Source of the DNA: Nageia nagi
Lineage: Eukaryota; Pinophyta
Direction of reading: 5' to 3'
DNA length: 64,000 bases
NCBI GenBank assembly: GCA_050084985.1
Contig: JBITNC010000001.1
Location: 148,304,001-148,368,000 of the forward strand
The position numbers were made by a program, and so were the translations under genes. Numbering within the stretch: position 1 is the stretch's first letter; each line of letters begins with the position of its first letter. Of the stretch, positions 1-10,690 are shown piece by piece. The notes below the pieces were generated by a model, which ran no database searches, was not told the DNA's origin, and saw only the letters and a program-made list of their open reading frames with translations.

Positions 1-477
1 AGTTTGATTTTCAACAAGTGCCTTGAAGTCTTGAAACCTATCAAAAGTTTGATCCTTGTGCTCAAGTAGATAACCAAATGTCATCCTACTGAAGTCATCA
101 ATGAAGGTCAGAACATAAGAAGCTCCACCTAGTGACTTAGTCTGAAAAAGACCCATCAAATCTGAATGCACAAGCTAAAGAGGACAAGTAGCCCGAGTTG
201 CCTTATCTTTTTCAAACTTTTGCCTATGCATCTTTCCTAGAATGCACCTTTCACAAAGACCAATTATGGGTGAAATATTAGGTAAACCTTCCACAAGTGC
301 TTGAGTTTTCATATCTTGAATACTCTTGTGGTTAAGGTGCCCTAATCGTTGATGCCAAAGATTACCTTTTGAACAAACATTTGTAGGAAGACAAATCTTT
401 GAAGATACTTGATCCATAATATAAAGGTCATCCTTTACTGATCCTTTCATCAAGGTGGCAAGTCCTTTCTTAACACA
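1..477 (-). pseudogene. Copia-1 pol: GAG-pre-integrase domain and start of integrase core (partial)
   Basis: The same frame continues after the TAG at 480-478. It carries the GAG-pre-integrase domain (WHQRLGHLNHKS, then CERCILGKMHRQKF), the zinc-binding N-terminus of the integrase. A second TAG at 177-175 replaces a codon in the PL-x-LVHSDLMG stretch. Beyond it the integrase core is readable to the window edge (FIDDFSRMTFGYLLEHKDQTF), including the first catalytic Asp in HSDLMG. The second and third catalytic residues and the reverse transcriptase are outside. Both stops fit C-to-T type decay of methylated DNA. As it stands the polyprotein cannot be made without readthrough. Confidence 0.85.
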
Positions 478-1704
478 CTAGGAGTGTGAGGTAAACTCAA
501 ATGAGCATCCTTTCCTTGTAATCTGAATCACAGAGATGAGATTCATCCTTAGTTTAGGCACATAAAAGACATTATCAAGAGTCTTTCCATGAATCTTCAC
601 ACTCCCTATTCCATGAACATCAAGGACTGTATTATCACCTATCACAATTGCATCCTTTTTGTACTTATGAAAGTTTTCAAACTTATCCTTTTTATAACAC
701 ATGTGATTAGTGCATCCTGAATCAACAATCCAATCATTTGAAATAGTTTGAGTCATTGAGTAGTAGGCAACATTAGCAGTATGCTTGTTCTTCTTTCTAT
801 TATTGAAAGTTCTCACATTTGCATTTCCCTTACCTTTTTGAGCAAATTTCTTTTTGCAATAATCATACTCTTTGTGCCCAAAGATACCACAAAAGTTACA
901 ATTTCCATCAAACTTTTCCTGAGGTGTTGGATTGCTTGATCCAGCTTTATCATTCCTTTGTCTGTAGTTGCCATGATTGTTGTTGTTGCCCTTTTTGTCA
1001 TACTTCCTGAAGGTAGATGAGGACTTGTTATCTTTGAATTTGTAATGTTTGAACTTTTTCTTGAAAGGAGTTTTTATTGCTCCTAGAGCAATGCTATGGT
1101 CCTTTGGAGAAAGGTTCAACATTTTCTTGTTCAAAGTTTCCTCATGCTTCAGAAGAAGTCTAGAAAGGTTATCAAGTGAGATGACATCTTCTTCATCATC
1201 CAGCCTTGTTTCCATAACCGTGACAAAGTTACTGAACCTTGTAGTAAGGCTTTGTAGAATGATGAAGACCATGAACTCATCATTGATCCAGTTGCACCCA
1301 CAACCAACCAGTTGTGTCTTGAGGTCAATGATTTTATTTAAGTAGATGGAGGCACTTTTATCTTCACTTTGTCGATACTGCAACAACTTTTGTAGAATGG
1401 TAAACCTCCTTGAAAATTTGGACCCAAGGTAAATTTTCTTTAACCTATCCCAAGCTTCCTTTGCTGAAGTTGATGAAGAAATCATGAGAAGGACATCATC
1501 TGAAACTGCACAGTAAATCATGGAAGTTGCTAACTCATTCTTTGAGTTGTATACTTCAAGAGCCTTCTCATCGGTAGGAGCAACCACGTCTTCACTAACT
1601 ATCTGCCATAGCTTCCTTGCTTGTAACTCAGCTTTCATACGAGGTTCCCATATTCCAAAGTTGGAAACATCGAGTATGTGCTTGGGAACGAAGGTTTCAA
1701 CCAT
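478..1704 (-). CDS. Copia-1 gag-protease part of the polyprotein (408 aa before a nonsense codon)
   Basis: Start chosen at the ATG at 1704-1702, because from there the protein matches the gag start of Copia-2 and Copia-3 (all share a PKHIL or similar N-terminus); the 24 codons upstream are leader. The N-terminal half is a UBN2-type Copia gag, which forms the particle. Around residues 270-285 lies a zinc knuckle, CNFCGIFGHKEYDYC, spaced CX2CX4HX5C instead of the usual CX2CX4HX4C. The aspartic protease motif DSGCTNHMC follows at nucleotides about 709-735 and is intact. The frame ends at TAG (480-478) where Copia-2 has TGG, so this is a nonsense mutation inside the polyprotein and not a natural end. 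The protease is known to cleave gag-pol. Confidence 0.85.
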   Translation of the reverse strand: MVETFVPKHILDVSNFGIWEPRMKAELQARKLWQIVSEDVVAPTDEKALEVYNSKNELATSMIYCAVSDDVLLMISSSTSAKEAWDRLKKIYLGSKFSRRFTILQKLLQYRQSEDKSASIYLNKIIDLKTQLVGCGCNWINDEFMVFIILQSLTTRFSNFVTVMETRLDDEEDVISLDNLSRLLLKHEETLNKKMLNLSPKDHSIALGAIKTPFKKKFKHYKFKDNKSSSTFRKYDKKGNNNNHGNYRQRNDKAGSSNPTPQEKFDGNCNFCGIFGHKEYDYCKKKFAQKGKGNANVRTFNNRKKNKHTANVAYYSMTQTISNDWIVDSGCTNHMCYKKDKFENFHKYKKDAIVIGDNTVLDVHGIGSVKIHGKTLDNVFYVPKLRMNLISVIQITRKGCSFEFTSHS

Positions 1705-2576
1705 TGCTACAAAAATAAATAAATATGCAATAAGAATGTAAACTTTTACAATTTTCCATCTATACATATAAACCATCTAATAAGCAAACATGTCCCACAT
1801 GTGCAAACTTATTAACCACGATCCATAGAAGGATAAAATTGGGGTTGTTTTCTTGTATAGAATTAGGCCTTCACCTGGATGCCCGCAAGGTGGAGCCCAG
1901 GTACTACTAGTCCTCAACCAGTTCACCTTGGTCAGTGATATACTCTCACAAGGAGAAGTACCTACTATTTTCCAAGGATCTGACGTATCTTGGACTGGCC
2001 ATTTTAATTATCTTGATTAAGGTTTTCAGTTTTCCTCCTAGGTTATCAGGGTAATCCCTGAATGGACGTGCGGACATGTGGTATCACTACACACATGCCT
2101 GTCCACCTAATAGAGTTATGTCCAATCCAATAGAGGTCTTAGGGGCAATTAAGACGGACTTACCACCACTCGGTTCTTCGGACTAAAAGGGCTCCAGTCT
2201 ACCCTATCCTCACCTCGTGGCTCCCCAAACAAGTCATGTTGTGGAAAATACGTGCGGATGTATTCATTTTAGGGGTTACTTTCAAATTTTTGCATATTGC
2301 AAGTATAAAGTAAATGTGCAAAAATATAAAGTAAAGTGAAAATACTCCATCCACACGAACTTGAAACCTTAAGAGGCCAAAAATTGAGTCCAATGGGTTT
2401 TGTACTAACCCCTAAAGGACTTTTACATTTTTCATATTTTTGCTCAAGTTCAAAAAATAATGAATTTTTCAAATGCTAAGTCCTATTTAGCATAAATCCA
2501 TAACTTAAACATGTATTAGTCCATGACTTAAAATTAAGTTTTAAACATTCATCATGCATTTTAATGTAAAACTTTA

Positions 2577-2700
2577 AGTAACATGCAAGATCTATTTAGC
2601 ATCAAATGCAAGATCTATTTAGCATGCAAGATTTATTTAGTAGGCAAGATCTATTTAGCATTTAAAAAATAGCATGCAATCTATTTAGCATTTAAGTAAA
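2577..2700 (-). repeat. Short tandem repeats in the Copia-1 leader
   Basis: On the plus strand the motif gcaagatctatttagcat recurs about five times with small changes over 120 bp. A different, longer repeat stands at the matching place in the Copia-3 leader (10.2-10.7 kb). Confidence 0.75.
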
Positions 2701-2904
2701 AAATGATAAAAATCCCCCCAGTTTTACTTAAAGGGCTAACAACTTGATGCTAAAAAATGATGTTTAAGTGTGAGTTTTGCCTTGTGGCTATTGAAGGGAA
2801 AAAAAAAACTTAAAATATTTAAGGGGGACTAAGGTAAAAAAAATCAAATCAAATGTGGAGTGGGTAAAAAAAATTAAATACCCAACAACAAATGTTGAAA
2901 AAAA

Positions 2905-3660
2905 AAATGAAAGGGCCATGTGTAAGCCTCAGGGAGGTGGAGAGGCTGGACAGAGATGGCAGGGAGACCAAAGGGTGGAGAAGGGTGGTGAGCACGTGGA
3001 GTGGGAGAGACTGGGCTGCAGAAGGAGTCCAAGGTGACAAGAAGGCCATGGAGGAGGGTGGAGGTCATGTGAGGTGCGTGGGGCGACTGTTGAACAGCCC
3101 AGTGTGCATGTATATCTCGCGATCATAGCAGTCCATGAGGGGCACGCGAAGTGTTCAACGTAGCCTTGTTGAGCATTGTTGGGGATCAATTACAGTCAAA
3201 TAATTTGCAGGTAATCCCAGGCTAGTTATGCATCATGGACAGATCACGTAGTTGGCAGAGTAACATCTAGCGAAAAGAATTTGACTATTGCTAATACAAT
3301 GTTATGAATCTGGGTAAGTAGGAAATGGGATTGGCTATACCATGCATCATGTGAAATAACACGTGCATTCTCTATGAGTCCAGGGATCATCGTAGTCATC
3401 ATAAAGAAGGCATGCACCTGTGGGTGTCATAGCTGCTCAGGGAAATTGGTGATGCGCAGGTCAGAAGGATGCAGGTGGCAGTAGGCAAGGGAGGCCAGGA
3501 AACGGTCAGTGAGCAGTGTAGGGAGGAGGAGCACGGTGCGGTGTTGGGCGGGAGGAGCCACCAGAGGCTGCGCACGCGTGGGCGAAGGAGCAGCAGCGAT
3601 GCGTGCGAGGGTAGGAGGAGCCACCAGAGGCCGCACGCGGAGGAGGACCCCCCCCCCCCC
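2905..3660 (-). other. GC- and CpG-rich tract in the Copia-1 leader
   Basis: This stretch stands out against the AT-rich surroundings by its many CpG and its C-rich sense strand. It ends at a run of 13 C (3648-3660, plus strand). Several short open frames cross it on both strands, none recognised; they overlap and look like a by-product of base composition. A short direct repeat with the core ggaggagccaccagaggc lies at 3550-3567 and 3613-3630. The equivalent part of Copia-3 (about 9.42-9.78 kb) is also C-rich on the sense strand but without CpG. It could be a captured host fragment or an ancestral leader part. Confidence 0.5.
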
Positions 3661-4510
3661 GTTGTAATAAATTTTTATATGTTTTAATTTATTTAATTGG
3701 ACCCCCCCAATTTAATTTATTTTGATTTTAAATAAATTTAAAACACAATAAAAAACATATATATATTTTTGAGTATTTTAAACAGAATTAAAATATAAAA
3801 ATATATATAAATATTTGTGCTTTTAAATAAATTTAAAATAAATAAATAAATATATATATATTAACTATATTTTAAACAACAAAAAATAATAAAATATATA
3901 TACATAGATATATATATATTATATTGAGCTTTGGAATATACTATTGTGCCCTTAAAACAAAATTGTCCTCCTTTCTAATTGTTTTAAATGTTCATGCCTT
4001 ACTTAGAAATGCCATTAATATAAAAAATAGTAGTATATGTAGGAGAACTCACCAATAATAGAGTACTATTTTTTTAAGCAAATAACATAATACTACTAAC
4101 ATAAAAAATGTTAGTAAACATATTGCAATTTTGCATCATATATGGGTATTTAATCAAATAATTGAACCAACACATACTTTTAAGTTCAACATAATATGAA
4201 CAACAAATTACAATTTTTGTATACTAACCTTTTTTAAAAGAACTATAGCAATTTAAAATTGCAAGTAACATAGAGGATTAGTAAAAAATTGCAACTTGTT
4301 AATCATAACTTAAAAAAAGGACTAACACATAGCAAATAAGGTGTTAGTAGCATTATGTAATAATCCAAAAAAAAATGACCAAATGAGGAGGAACTTTATA
4401 CCTGCTCTTTAAAATTTACCTCACCAAGGGGGTGTAAGATGAGGAGTGAAGAAGGATGAAGAGCCTCCAAGATGTAGCTTCCACACCAAAAGAAGAGCTT
4501 CCACAACAAG

Positions 4511-4522
4511 GCTCTGATACCA
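4511..4522 (-). other. Copia-1 primer binding site
   Basis: On the minus strand the sequence is TGGTATCAGAGC, the standard plant Copia primer site complementary to the 3' end of initiator Met tRNA. It starts two bases inside the LTR end at 4525. Confidence 0.93.
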
Positions 4523-4798
4523 ATTGAAGGATTTGAACTATATCTAAACAAATCCTCTAGGACCTAAGACTAGGAAACTCAAGTGTACACAAGATAACAC
4601 ATCTATAATTCTAAGAACATCATTCACACAATATGACACCAATATAATGCGGTTCCTCCCTCCTTGGGAGTACATCCACAACTAGTTCTCTATTCTCTTG
4701 ATATGTCTCTCTTACAACTATTCTCTAGCTCTCTCCTACAGAACCAAGTACAGTAATCTTACTCCAAGACTTAGATATGTTACAAGAGGAGAGGCCCT

Positions 4799-4807
4799 CT
4801 ATTTATA
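4799..4807 (-). promoter_or_regulatory. TATA box of the Copia-1 LTR promoter
   Basis: On the minus strand TATAAATAG lies a little past mid-LTR, where the U3/R border is expected. Copia-3 has TATAAATATA at the matching place. Confidence 0.7.
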
Positions 4808-4931
4808 CCTTGAGAGCACCTCCCTAACCTTCCTTTAACCCAAGGGTAAGGTTAGGGTTACATTAAATGTATCACCAAACTTCAACCTACCAACTAACCA
4901 CTTTGGTAAATTCAAAGTCTACATATTAAAG

Positions 4932-4984
4932 AATTCAATTAATCTCTTAAGGTATCTACATACCCTTAAGTGATTAATTGAATT
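4932..4984. repeat. LTR palindrome (Copia-1 copy)
   Basis: Outer arms AATTCAATTAATC and GATTAATTGAATT pair perfectly. After one T/T mismatch the inner arms CTTAAGG and CCTTAAG pair, followed by TAT/ATA and a small loop. The same position of each related LTR (16261-16309, 17881-17931, 18662-18710) also holds a palindrome although the arm sequence differs. Confidence 0.85.
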
Positions 4985-5141
4985 TACAAGGAGTTTAGAT
5001 ATTCACAATATTTCATTACAAATTCTAACATAAAATTCACATGATATAAATTAATATTTATTACAGTATCTTCCAATGTATTTAAGAAGAACATGAAATT
5101 CCTTACCATCATTTGTTAATGACTTAACAAATGATTAAAAT

Positions 5142-5269
5142 TCAACATGTATTATTGATTAATTTGAACAAACTCAACATATATGATTGATTAATTTGAA
5201 CTAACTCAACATATACGATTGATTAATTTGAACAAACTCAATATGTATGGTTAATTAATTTGGTTCATA
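5142..5269 (+). repeat. Four tandem copies of a 32-bp repeat in the Copia-2 leader
   Basis: Units start at 5142, 5174, 5206 and 5238, each beginning tcaacat or tcaatat, with ttgattaatttgaac or a variant in the middle. The first three are close copies and the fourth is diverged. The rest of 5031-5318 is AT-rich with no gene. Confidence 0.9.
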
Positions 5270-5318
5270 AATTTAACATGCTTACTTTGGTTAACACTTT
5301 TTCCTTCTTTTGTATTAA

Positions 5319-6540
5319 ATGGGAGACTCCTTTTCACCCAAGCACATCCTACATGGTTCGAACTATGGTATTTAGAAACTAAGATGAAACTAAAACTCCA
5401 AGAATAGAAATTATGGCAAATTGTAAATGAAAACCAAGTTGCTCCAAAATATGAGAAGATACTTAAGGCTTATAGCATAAATAATGAGCTAACAACCTCT
5501 ATGATCTTTTGTGTAGTTTCAGATAAAGTTATTCTCATTATCTCTTCTTCAAACTCCATAAAAGAAGTGTGGGATAGGATGAAGAAAATATACCTCGACT
5601 CCAAATTATGTAGGAGGTACAGTATACTCCAAAAATTATTAAAAATAGTCAAGATAAAAATAAAAGTGATGTAATATACTTGAATAAGAGTTTTGATCTT
5701 AGGAACCAACTTGTAGGGTGTGGTTGCAATTGGATCAATGACAAGTTTATGGTGTTCATCATCCTTGAAAGCCTCTATTCTAAATTTAGTCACTTTGTGA
5801 TAGTTATTAAAAGGAGGATATATGATGAAGAAGAAGTCTACTCATTAGAAAACATTTCAAGGTTTCTCCTAAAATATGAAGAAACTCTCAATAAAAAGTT
5901 ATTTATCCCCTCTCCTAAGGAGAATTTTGTGAAACTAGGACCAATGAAGAATCACCTCAAAAAGAAGTTCAACAACCAAAAGAAATCTTCTCATGCATAG
6001 AAAAAGAATTTTAAGAAAGGTGGAAACAAATAGTAGAATGACTACACTAAGTCTACTAAATCCAAATCCAAAGCTAAATTTGATGGTAATTGTAATTTTT
6101 GTGGCATCTATAGTCATAAGAAATAAAATTTCTATAAGAAAAAAAATAACAAGGTGGTAAAGGAATTGAAAAATCAAACAACTTCAAAGGAAAGAAGAAG
6201 AATAATAAATCTATTTTTATTTGTAGTCTTTACTCTAGGTATCACACTTTCTCAAATGATTGGATTGTCAAATCTGGGTGAACAAATCACATATGTTTTA
6301 AAAAGAATTAGTTTAAAAATTTCCATAAGTATAGAAAGAATGCAATTACAACAGGTGATAATTCAATACATGAAGTCCAAGGTATTTCCTTAATGTGTTA
6401 TTCTATAAAAAGATACTTGAAAATATATTCTATGTGCCTAAACTCAATATGAACCTTATTTTTGTAATTCAAGTTGCAAGGAAAGGATACTCATTCAATT
6501 TCAAGTCACACTCTTGGTGCATTAAGAAGGGACTTGCCAC
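5319..6540 (+). pseudogene. Copia-2 gag-protease, decayed
   Basis: Starts at ATG 5319 (MGDSF), the same start as Copia-3. A gag stretch is open at 5680-6000 (LVGCGCNWINDKFMVFIILE). The zinc knuckle region near 6085-6150 keeps CNFC and H, but the final part carries a stop and lacks its last Cys. In the protease the conserved DSGC motif reads as IVKSG followed by a stop near 6270-6290, so the catalytic Asp is lost. The flap and C-terminal protease region (KILENIFYVPKLNMNLIFV) is readable at 6412-6470. It is a dead remnant. Confidence 0.85.
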
Positions 6541-8482
6541 TTTGGTGAAAGGATCAGTGAAAGATGATCTCTACATTATGGATCAAGTGCTAACAAAGAT
6601 GTGCCTTGCTACAAATGTTTATTCTAAGGGAAATATTTGATACCATAGATTAGGAAACCTAACCACAAAAATATTCAAGTCATGAAAAATTAATAACATA
6701 TGTAAGGTTTGCCTTCAATATCTTCCATAATTGATTTTTGTGAGAAGTACATCCTAGGCAAAATGAATAGGCAAAAATTTGAGAAAGATAAGAAAACAAG
6801 TATAACACAACCTCTTCATCTTATGCATTCAGATTTGATAGATTCATTTCAAAATAAGTCTCTTGGGGAGCATCTTATTTTATGATCTTCATTGATGACA
6901 TTAGTAGGATGATATTTGGTTATCTACTTGAGCACAAGAATCAAACCTTTGATAAGTTCAAAGATTTCAAAGCCTTATTTGAAAATCAAACTGACCTCAA
7001 ATTCAAGATGCTAAGATTTGATAATGGGGCTGAATATAGTAGTAATGAGTTCAATTATTATTGTGCCAAATATAGGATCAAGAGGTAGTTCATGATCCCT
7101 TACACCCCTTAGTAAAATCGTGTTTCCAAAAAGAAGAATAGAATCATTTAGGAAATGGCTAGGTGCATGTTGGGAAATATCCCTAGTAATTCTTATGGGG
7201 AATAGTTATAAATACTATGATATATACCCTAAATTGGTTTCCTAGTAATTTAGGAGAAAAAATATCCAACACAAAGGACAATAAGAAGTATGATCTTAAA
7301 AAAAAAAAAAACTATTATCAAAATTGATAGCAAGAATGAGTCCTCATCATTCAAGAAAGCCTTGAAACATGATTGTTGGATGGAAGCCATGAAAGTGGAG
7401 TATGAGGATATGATGAAAATTAAAACTTAGAACTTAGTTCCCTATCCCAATAAATAGAATGTGATTGGTAATAAGTGCATTTACAAGATCAAGTACAATT
7501 TAGTTGTAGAAATTGAGATATAGAAGATAAGGTTAGTATCCAAATATTTCACTTAGAAATACAAAGTTGAATATGAGAAAACATTTTCTCCAATGGAAAA
7601 TATTCCCATAGTTAGGTTAATTATTACTCTTTCAATAGTTCAAGGATGGAAAGTTTTATAACTTATTGTAAAAAGTGTTTTTCTCAACAATGACTTATAT
7701 GAGGAAATCTAGATGAATCAACTAGAAGGGTTTGTTATGGAAGGTAAAGAGTCCCTTGTGTGCAATATAAATAAGTTATTGTATGAATTTAAGCAAGCAC
7801 CTAGAGCTTGATACAAAAATATTTTAAGATACTTTACAAACATTGGGTTCTCTAAGTGTTCCTTTGATTTAGATCTATATGTGCTCAATCAGGGACAAGC
7901 TTAGTATTGATTCTTCTCTATGTGGATGATCTTTTGATTATAGAAAATAATGATGAAATCATCCAAGAATGCATATCCAAACATAAGGTAATATTTTAAA
8001 TGACTAATCTTTATTTCTTACTCTACTACCTTGGTATGCAAGTGTAATAATACAAAGATTGTACATACCTTAGTTAATAGAAATATATCTCAAACATATT
8101 ACAAAAGTTTAAAATGGAGAAGTGCAAACCTACTATGATCTTGGTCTCTCCTAGAATCACTCTTTCTCTTAGCTCTAACTCTCAATTGACATACACTACA
8201 TATTACAAGAAAGTAATTGGTAGTCTTCTTTATTTGACTATCTCTAGGCTAGATATTACCTTTGTAGTAAATCTTATAGCAAGATTTATACAAAAATCAT
8301 ATGTTGAACATCTCAATGTTGTTAAGGAAATCTTGAGGTATGTTGCAAGAATAAAGGATTTTGCTCTCAAGTATTCCAAGTTACCCTCATTTATTCTCTT
8401 AAGGTACTCAGATTCTGACTATGGAGGAGATAGAGATGAAAGAAAATTGACCTTTGCTTATGTGTTTAGCATTAGTTCAATT
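6541..8482 (+). pseudogene. Copia-2 pol: integrase, reverse transcriptase, start of RNase H, decayed
   Basis: Pre-integrase residues follow at 6541-6800. The integrase core is open at 6882-7088 and includes the second catalytic Asp in LRFDNGAEYSS. About 0.35 kb of the integrase-RT linker present in Copia-3 is missing around 7200-7300, next to a run of A at 7295-7307. The RT is recognisable with stops and frameshifts; its catalytic YVDD (LLYVDD) is at about 7915-7932. From 8114 to 8482 the thumb/RNase H connection is open (GSLLYLTISRLDITFVVN), and the frame then breaks at the Copia-3 junction. Confidence 0.85.
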
Positions 8483-8696
8483 GTTATGCTATAGGATAGT
8501 GTTTAAGATAAAACATTAAGAGGATTGTAAGAGTTCATATTGATGAATGAAGTGAGATCTAGTTAGTATATGTACTCCTAGTTAGAGGAACCACTCACAT
8601 CTTGTGTTATCTTTGTGAGTTTGTTAGATGTGTATTATGAACTTTCATGTGATATTGGGAGTTTAGAGTGGTTTAGTTTATACTTCAATTCTCTCA
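8483..8696 (+). repeat. Copia-3 5' LTR, truncated (214 bp)
   Basis: Matches 16479-16705 of the 3' LTR from gttatgctataggatag to the terminal ctctca. The first 273 bp, with the palindrome and the TATA box, are missing, so this LTR has no promoter. Confidence 0.9.
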
Positions 8697-8698
8697 TT

Positions 8699-8710
8699 TG
8701 GTATCAGAGC
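8699..8710 (+). other. Copia-3 primer binding site
   Basis: TGGTATCAGAGC, identical to the Copia-1 primer site, two bases after the LTR end at 8696. Confidence 0.93.
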
Positions 8711-9096
8711 TTCTTGGAGGTTCCTTTTCATATCCTTGGAGTCTTTTCATCATAGAGGTTCATCTAGATCCTTGTTGAGGTAAAAAAATCATGAAGGTAT
8801 AACATCCTTCCTTTATTTATTTCTTTTACCATTTCTTAATATACTAACATATTTTGTGAGATATGTTAGTTATTTTTTTTGAAATATGAGCAAAATATCA
8901 ATACAATGCAATTTGTTTTACTAACCTCTTATGTTAATAGCATTTAAAAAAAATGTTCATTATAATGATATATTTTTATTCAAGAGGATAGTATATAATG
9001 AAATTATTTTTTTATATACTAAAATTTTTAGTTAGTAGCATTATTCAATTTTTTTTTGTTTAAACCATTGATATAATTCCTATTTAAAGAGGAGAT

Positions 9097-9098
<2 letters not shown>

Positions 9099-9161
<63 letters not shown>
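9099..9161. repeat. (AT)n microsatellite
   Basis: About 31 uninterrupted AT dinucleotides, followed by an imperfect AT-rich stretch. Confidence 0.95.
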
Positions 9162-9162
<1 letters not shown>

Positions 9163-10224
9163 CTATATATTCTATAAAAAATACCATATAAAGATATCTT
9201 TTTTTAGAAGATTGTATTTCTTTTACAAATATATATATATTGTTTAAAACCAAGAGAAGTGGAATACATATTTAAAAAAAACATATAATTTTCAAAACAA
9301 AATTTGTCATTTACATTTATTTTCAAAAGATTTGTATTTTTTTGGAGCTAGCAAAACACTCACCAATTTTTTTGGCTTTTACTATTTAACTTCCTTAGCT
9401 TTGAATTTCTTGATGAGATCTACAAAAGAGGCTCCTCCCTCCTCATGCATGTGCACCTCCTTTGCTCCTAGCCTTGATATCTCCCCAACTCTCTACATAG
9501 CCTCTCTTTATCGCATTAGTCTATATCTTTACACAACCCCCACACTCTACTCACCACTCATGCAGACCACAACCATACCTTCCACTCATCACTCACATCT
9601 TATCCCTTTCACGATCTGACTCCACCCTAACCATGTTTATCCCAACCCTCTTATAGTTTAAATCTACCCCAATTATGCTCAACCCAATTATGGTTTGACT
9701 CTACCCCAACCATGCTTTGCCCAACCCTCCAATAGCCTAACTCTACCCTAGCTTTGCTTGTCCTAACCCAAACAACTTGGCTCAACCCTTGCCCTTCTTC
9801 TTGTGTGCACAAATCCTTTTTCTTCCTCTACACTTCATGCATGGCCTCCTATGCCCCTCCATAACCTGCACTCAATTCCTCATGGCTTTCTCTAAGAGTG
9901 GAACATTTTATTTTTTTTTTTTGTTGCTTGAAAGTAAACTTAGTCATTATTCCTTCTGACTTCATTAATTTTCTTGAGTGGCATTCAATTTTTTCCCATC
10001 ATTTAATATTCTTGCAAAATTATAGATGGGTGGATGATTTTATATATATATATATATATATATAATAAGGGTCATCTTGTGAAGGTTAAAAGTGTTTTTT
10101 TAAGTAAACAATAGGAGGAGGAATTTTTTATTATTTTACTTAAATATTAAGGGGAGAAAGTTTTTATTTTTTTACATCTCTAAGGACTAATGCAAAGTTA
10201 TTTTTTAAAATGAACTTGTGCATA

Positions 10225-10690
10225 TTTGATGCATGCCTAAGACTTAAAATTTTTTAAGTTAAAGCTTAGGACTCAAAATTTTAATGCTTACTACCTAAAT
10301 TTTAAGTTAAAAATGAATGCTTAATACTTATTTATTAAGTTAATATATGCATGCTTAAAATTTTTTTGGTTAAAAGAAGTATTTCTTTACTTAAAAATTT
10401 CACGGCTTTATTACTTACTTTTCTAAATACATGTTCTAAGTTAATGATGCATGTTTAGAACTTTTTTTCAATGATGCATGTTTAGTACTTAAATTTTTAA
10501 GTTAATGATGCATGCTTATGTTTAGTACTTAAAGTTTTAAGTTAATCATGTATTCTTAGAACTTAAATTTTTAAGTTAATGATGCATGTTTAGGACTTAA
10601 ATTTTAAAATTAATGGTACATGCTTAGGAATTATATTTTCTTAAGTCAATGATGCATGCTTATTACTTCAATTCTTAAGTTATGATGCAA
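10225..10690 (+). repeat. Degenerate tandem repeats of about 37 bp in the Copia-3 leader
   Basis: The unit carries gatgcatg(c/t)tta, then acttaaa and tttttaagttaat. At least seven decayed copies follow one another, ending just before the conserved pre-gag block. Confidence 0.8.

Larger units (their letters stand above)
1705..4510 (-). other. Copia-1 untranslated leader, 2.8 kb between primer site and gag
   Basis: No reading frame of recognisable function is seen. On the sense (minus) strand the order is: a segment next to the primer site, an AT-rich tract (about 3670-4380), a C- and CpG-rich tract (about 2905-3660), an AT-rich tract with short tandem repeats (about 2480-2700), and a block at about 1850-2300 that matches 10.88-11.34 kb of the Copia-3 leader almost motif for motif (for example the shared gtaggtacttctccttgtgag). 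Copia-3 has a leader of nearly the same length (2,830 against 2,806 nt) and order, so the long leader is a family trait and not a chance insertion. Confidence 0.75.
1..5030 (-). mobile_element. Copia-1: Ty1/Copia LTR retrotransposon, minus strand, truncated by the left window edge
   Basis: Read on the minus strand the order is 5' LTR (5030 to 4525), Met-tRNA-type primer site, a 2.8-kb leader, gag, protease, pre-integrase domain and the start of the integrase core, which runs off the window. It is the best preserved of the three family members: gag and protease are open throughout and the visible pol has only two in-frame TAG codons. It keeps many CpG dinucleotides that Copia-3 has lost. It lies in the leader of Copia-2, whose 5' LTR must be beyond the left edge. 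The duplication partner of the flank at 5031-5035 is outside the window. Confidence 0.9.
4525..5030 (-). repeat. Copia-1 5' LTR (506 bp)
   Basis: Read on the minus strand it starts TGTTAGAATTTG and ends CCTTCA, i.e. TG...CA, directly next to the primer site. It shares blocks with the LTRs at 16206-16705, 17839-18323 and 18622-19189, such as CCCTTGGGT followed by AAAGG, GTGGATGTACTCCCA and a ggaacc/gcaacc-accac-like block near its 3' half. It holds a palindrome of 53 bp at 4932-4984. Confidence 0.9.
5031..8482 (+). mobile_element. Copia-2, left part (interrupted by Copia-1 and Copia-3)
   Basis: A second family member on the plus strand. The visible part begins in its leader (5031-5318), next to the Copia-1 LTR, and runs through gag, protease, integrase and reverse transcriptase to the RNase H region, where it breaks at 8482. 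It resumes at 16706 after Copia-3. It is much more decayed than Copia-1, with many stops and frameshifts. Confidence 0.85.

Noticed and set aside
813-1741. Plus-strand and alternative-frame ORFs opposite Copia-1 gag.
   Set aside because: Shadows of the gag-protease frame on the minus strand.
2849-3687. Genes in the GC-rich part of the Copia-1 leader.
   Set aside because: Many overlapping short frames on both strands reflect base composition. No domain, and no counterpart frame in Copia-3.
5142-5269. CRISPR-like array (also at 10.2-10.7 kb and 53.7-53.9 kb).
   Set aside because: Units are directly joined, with no unique spacers, and the context is a plant transposon.
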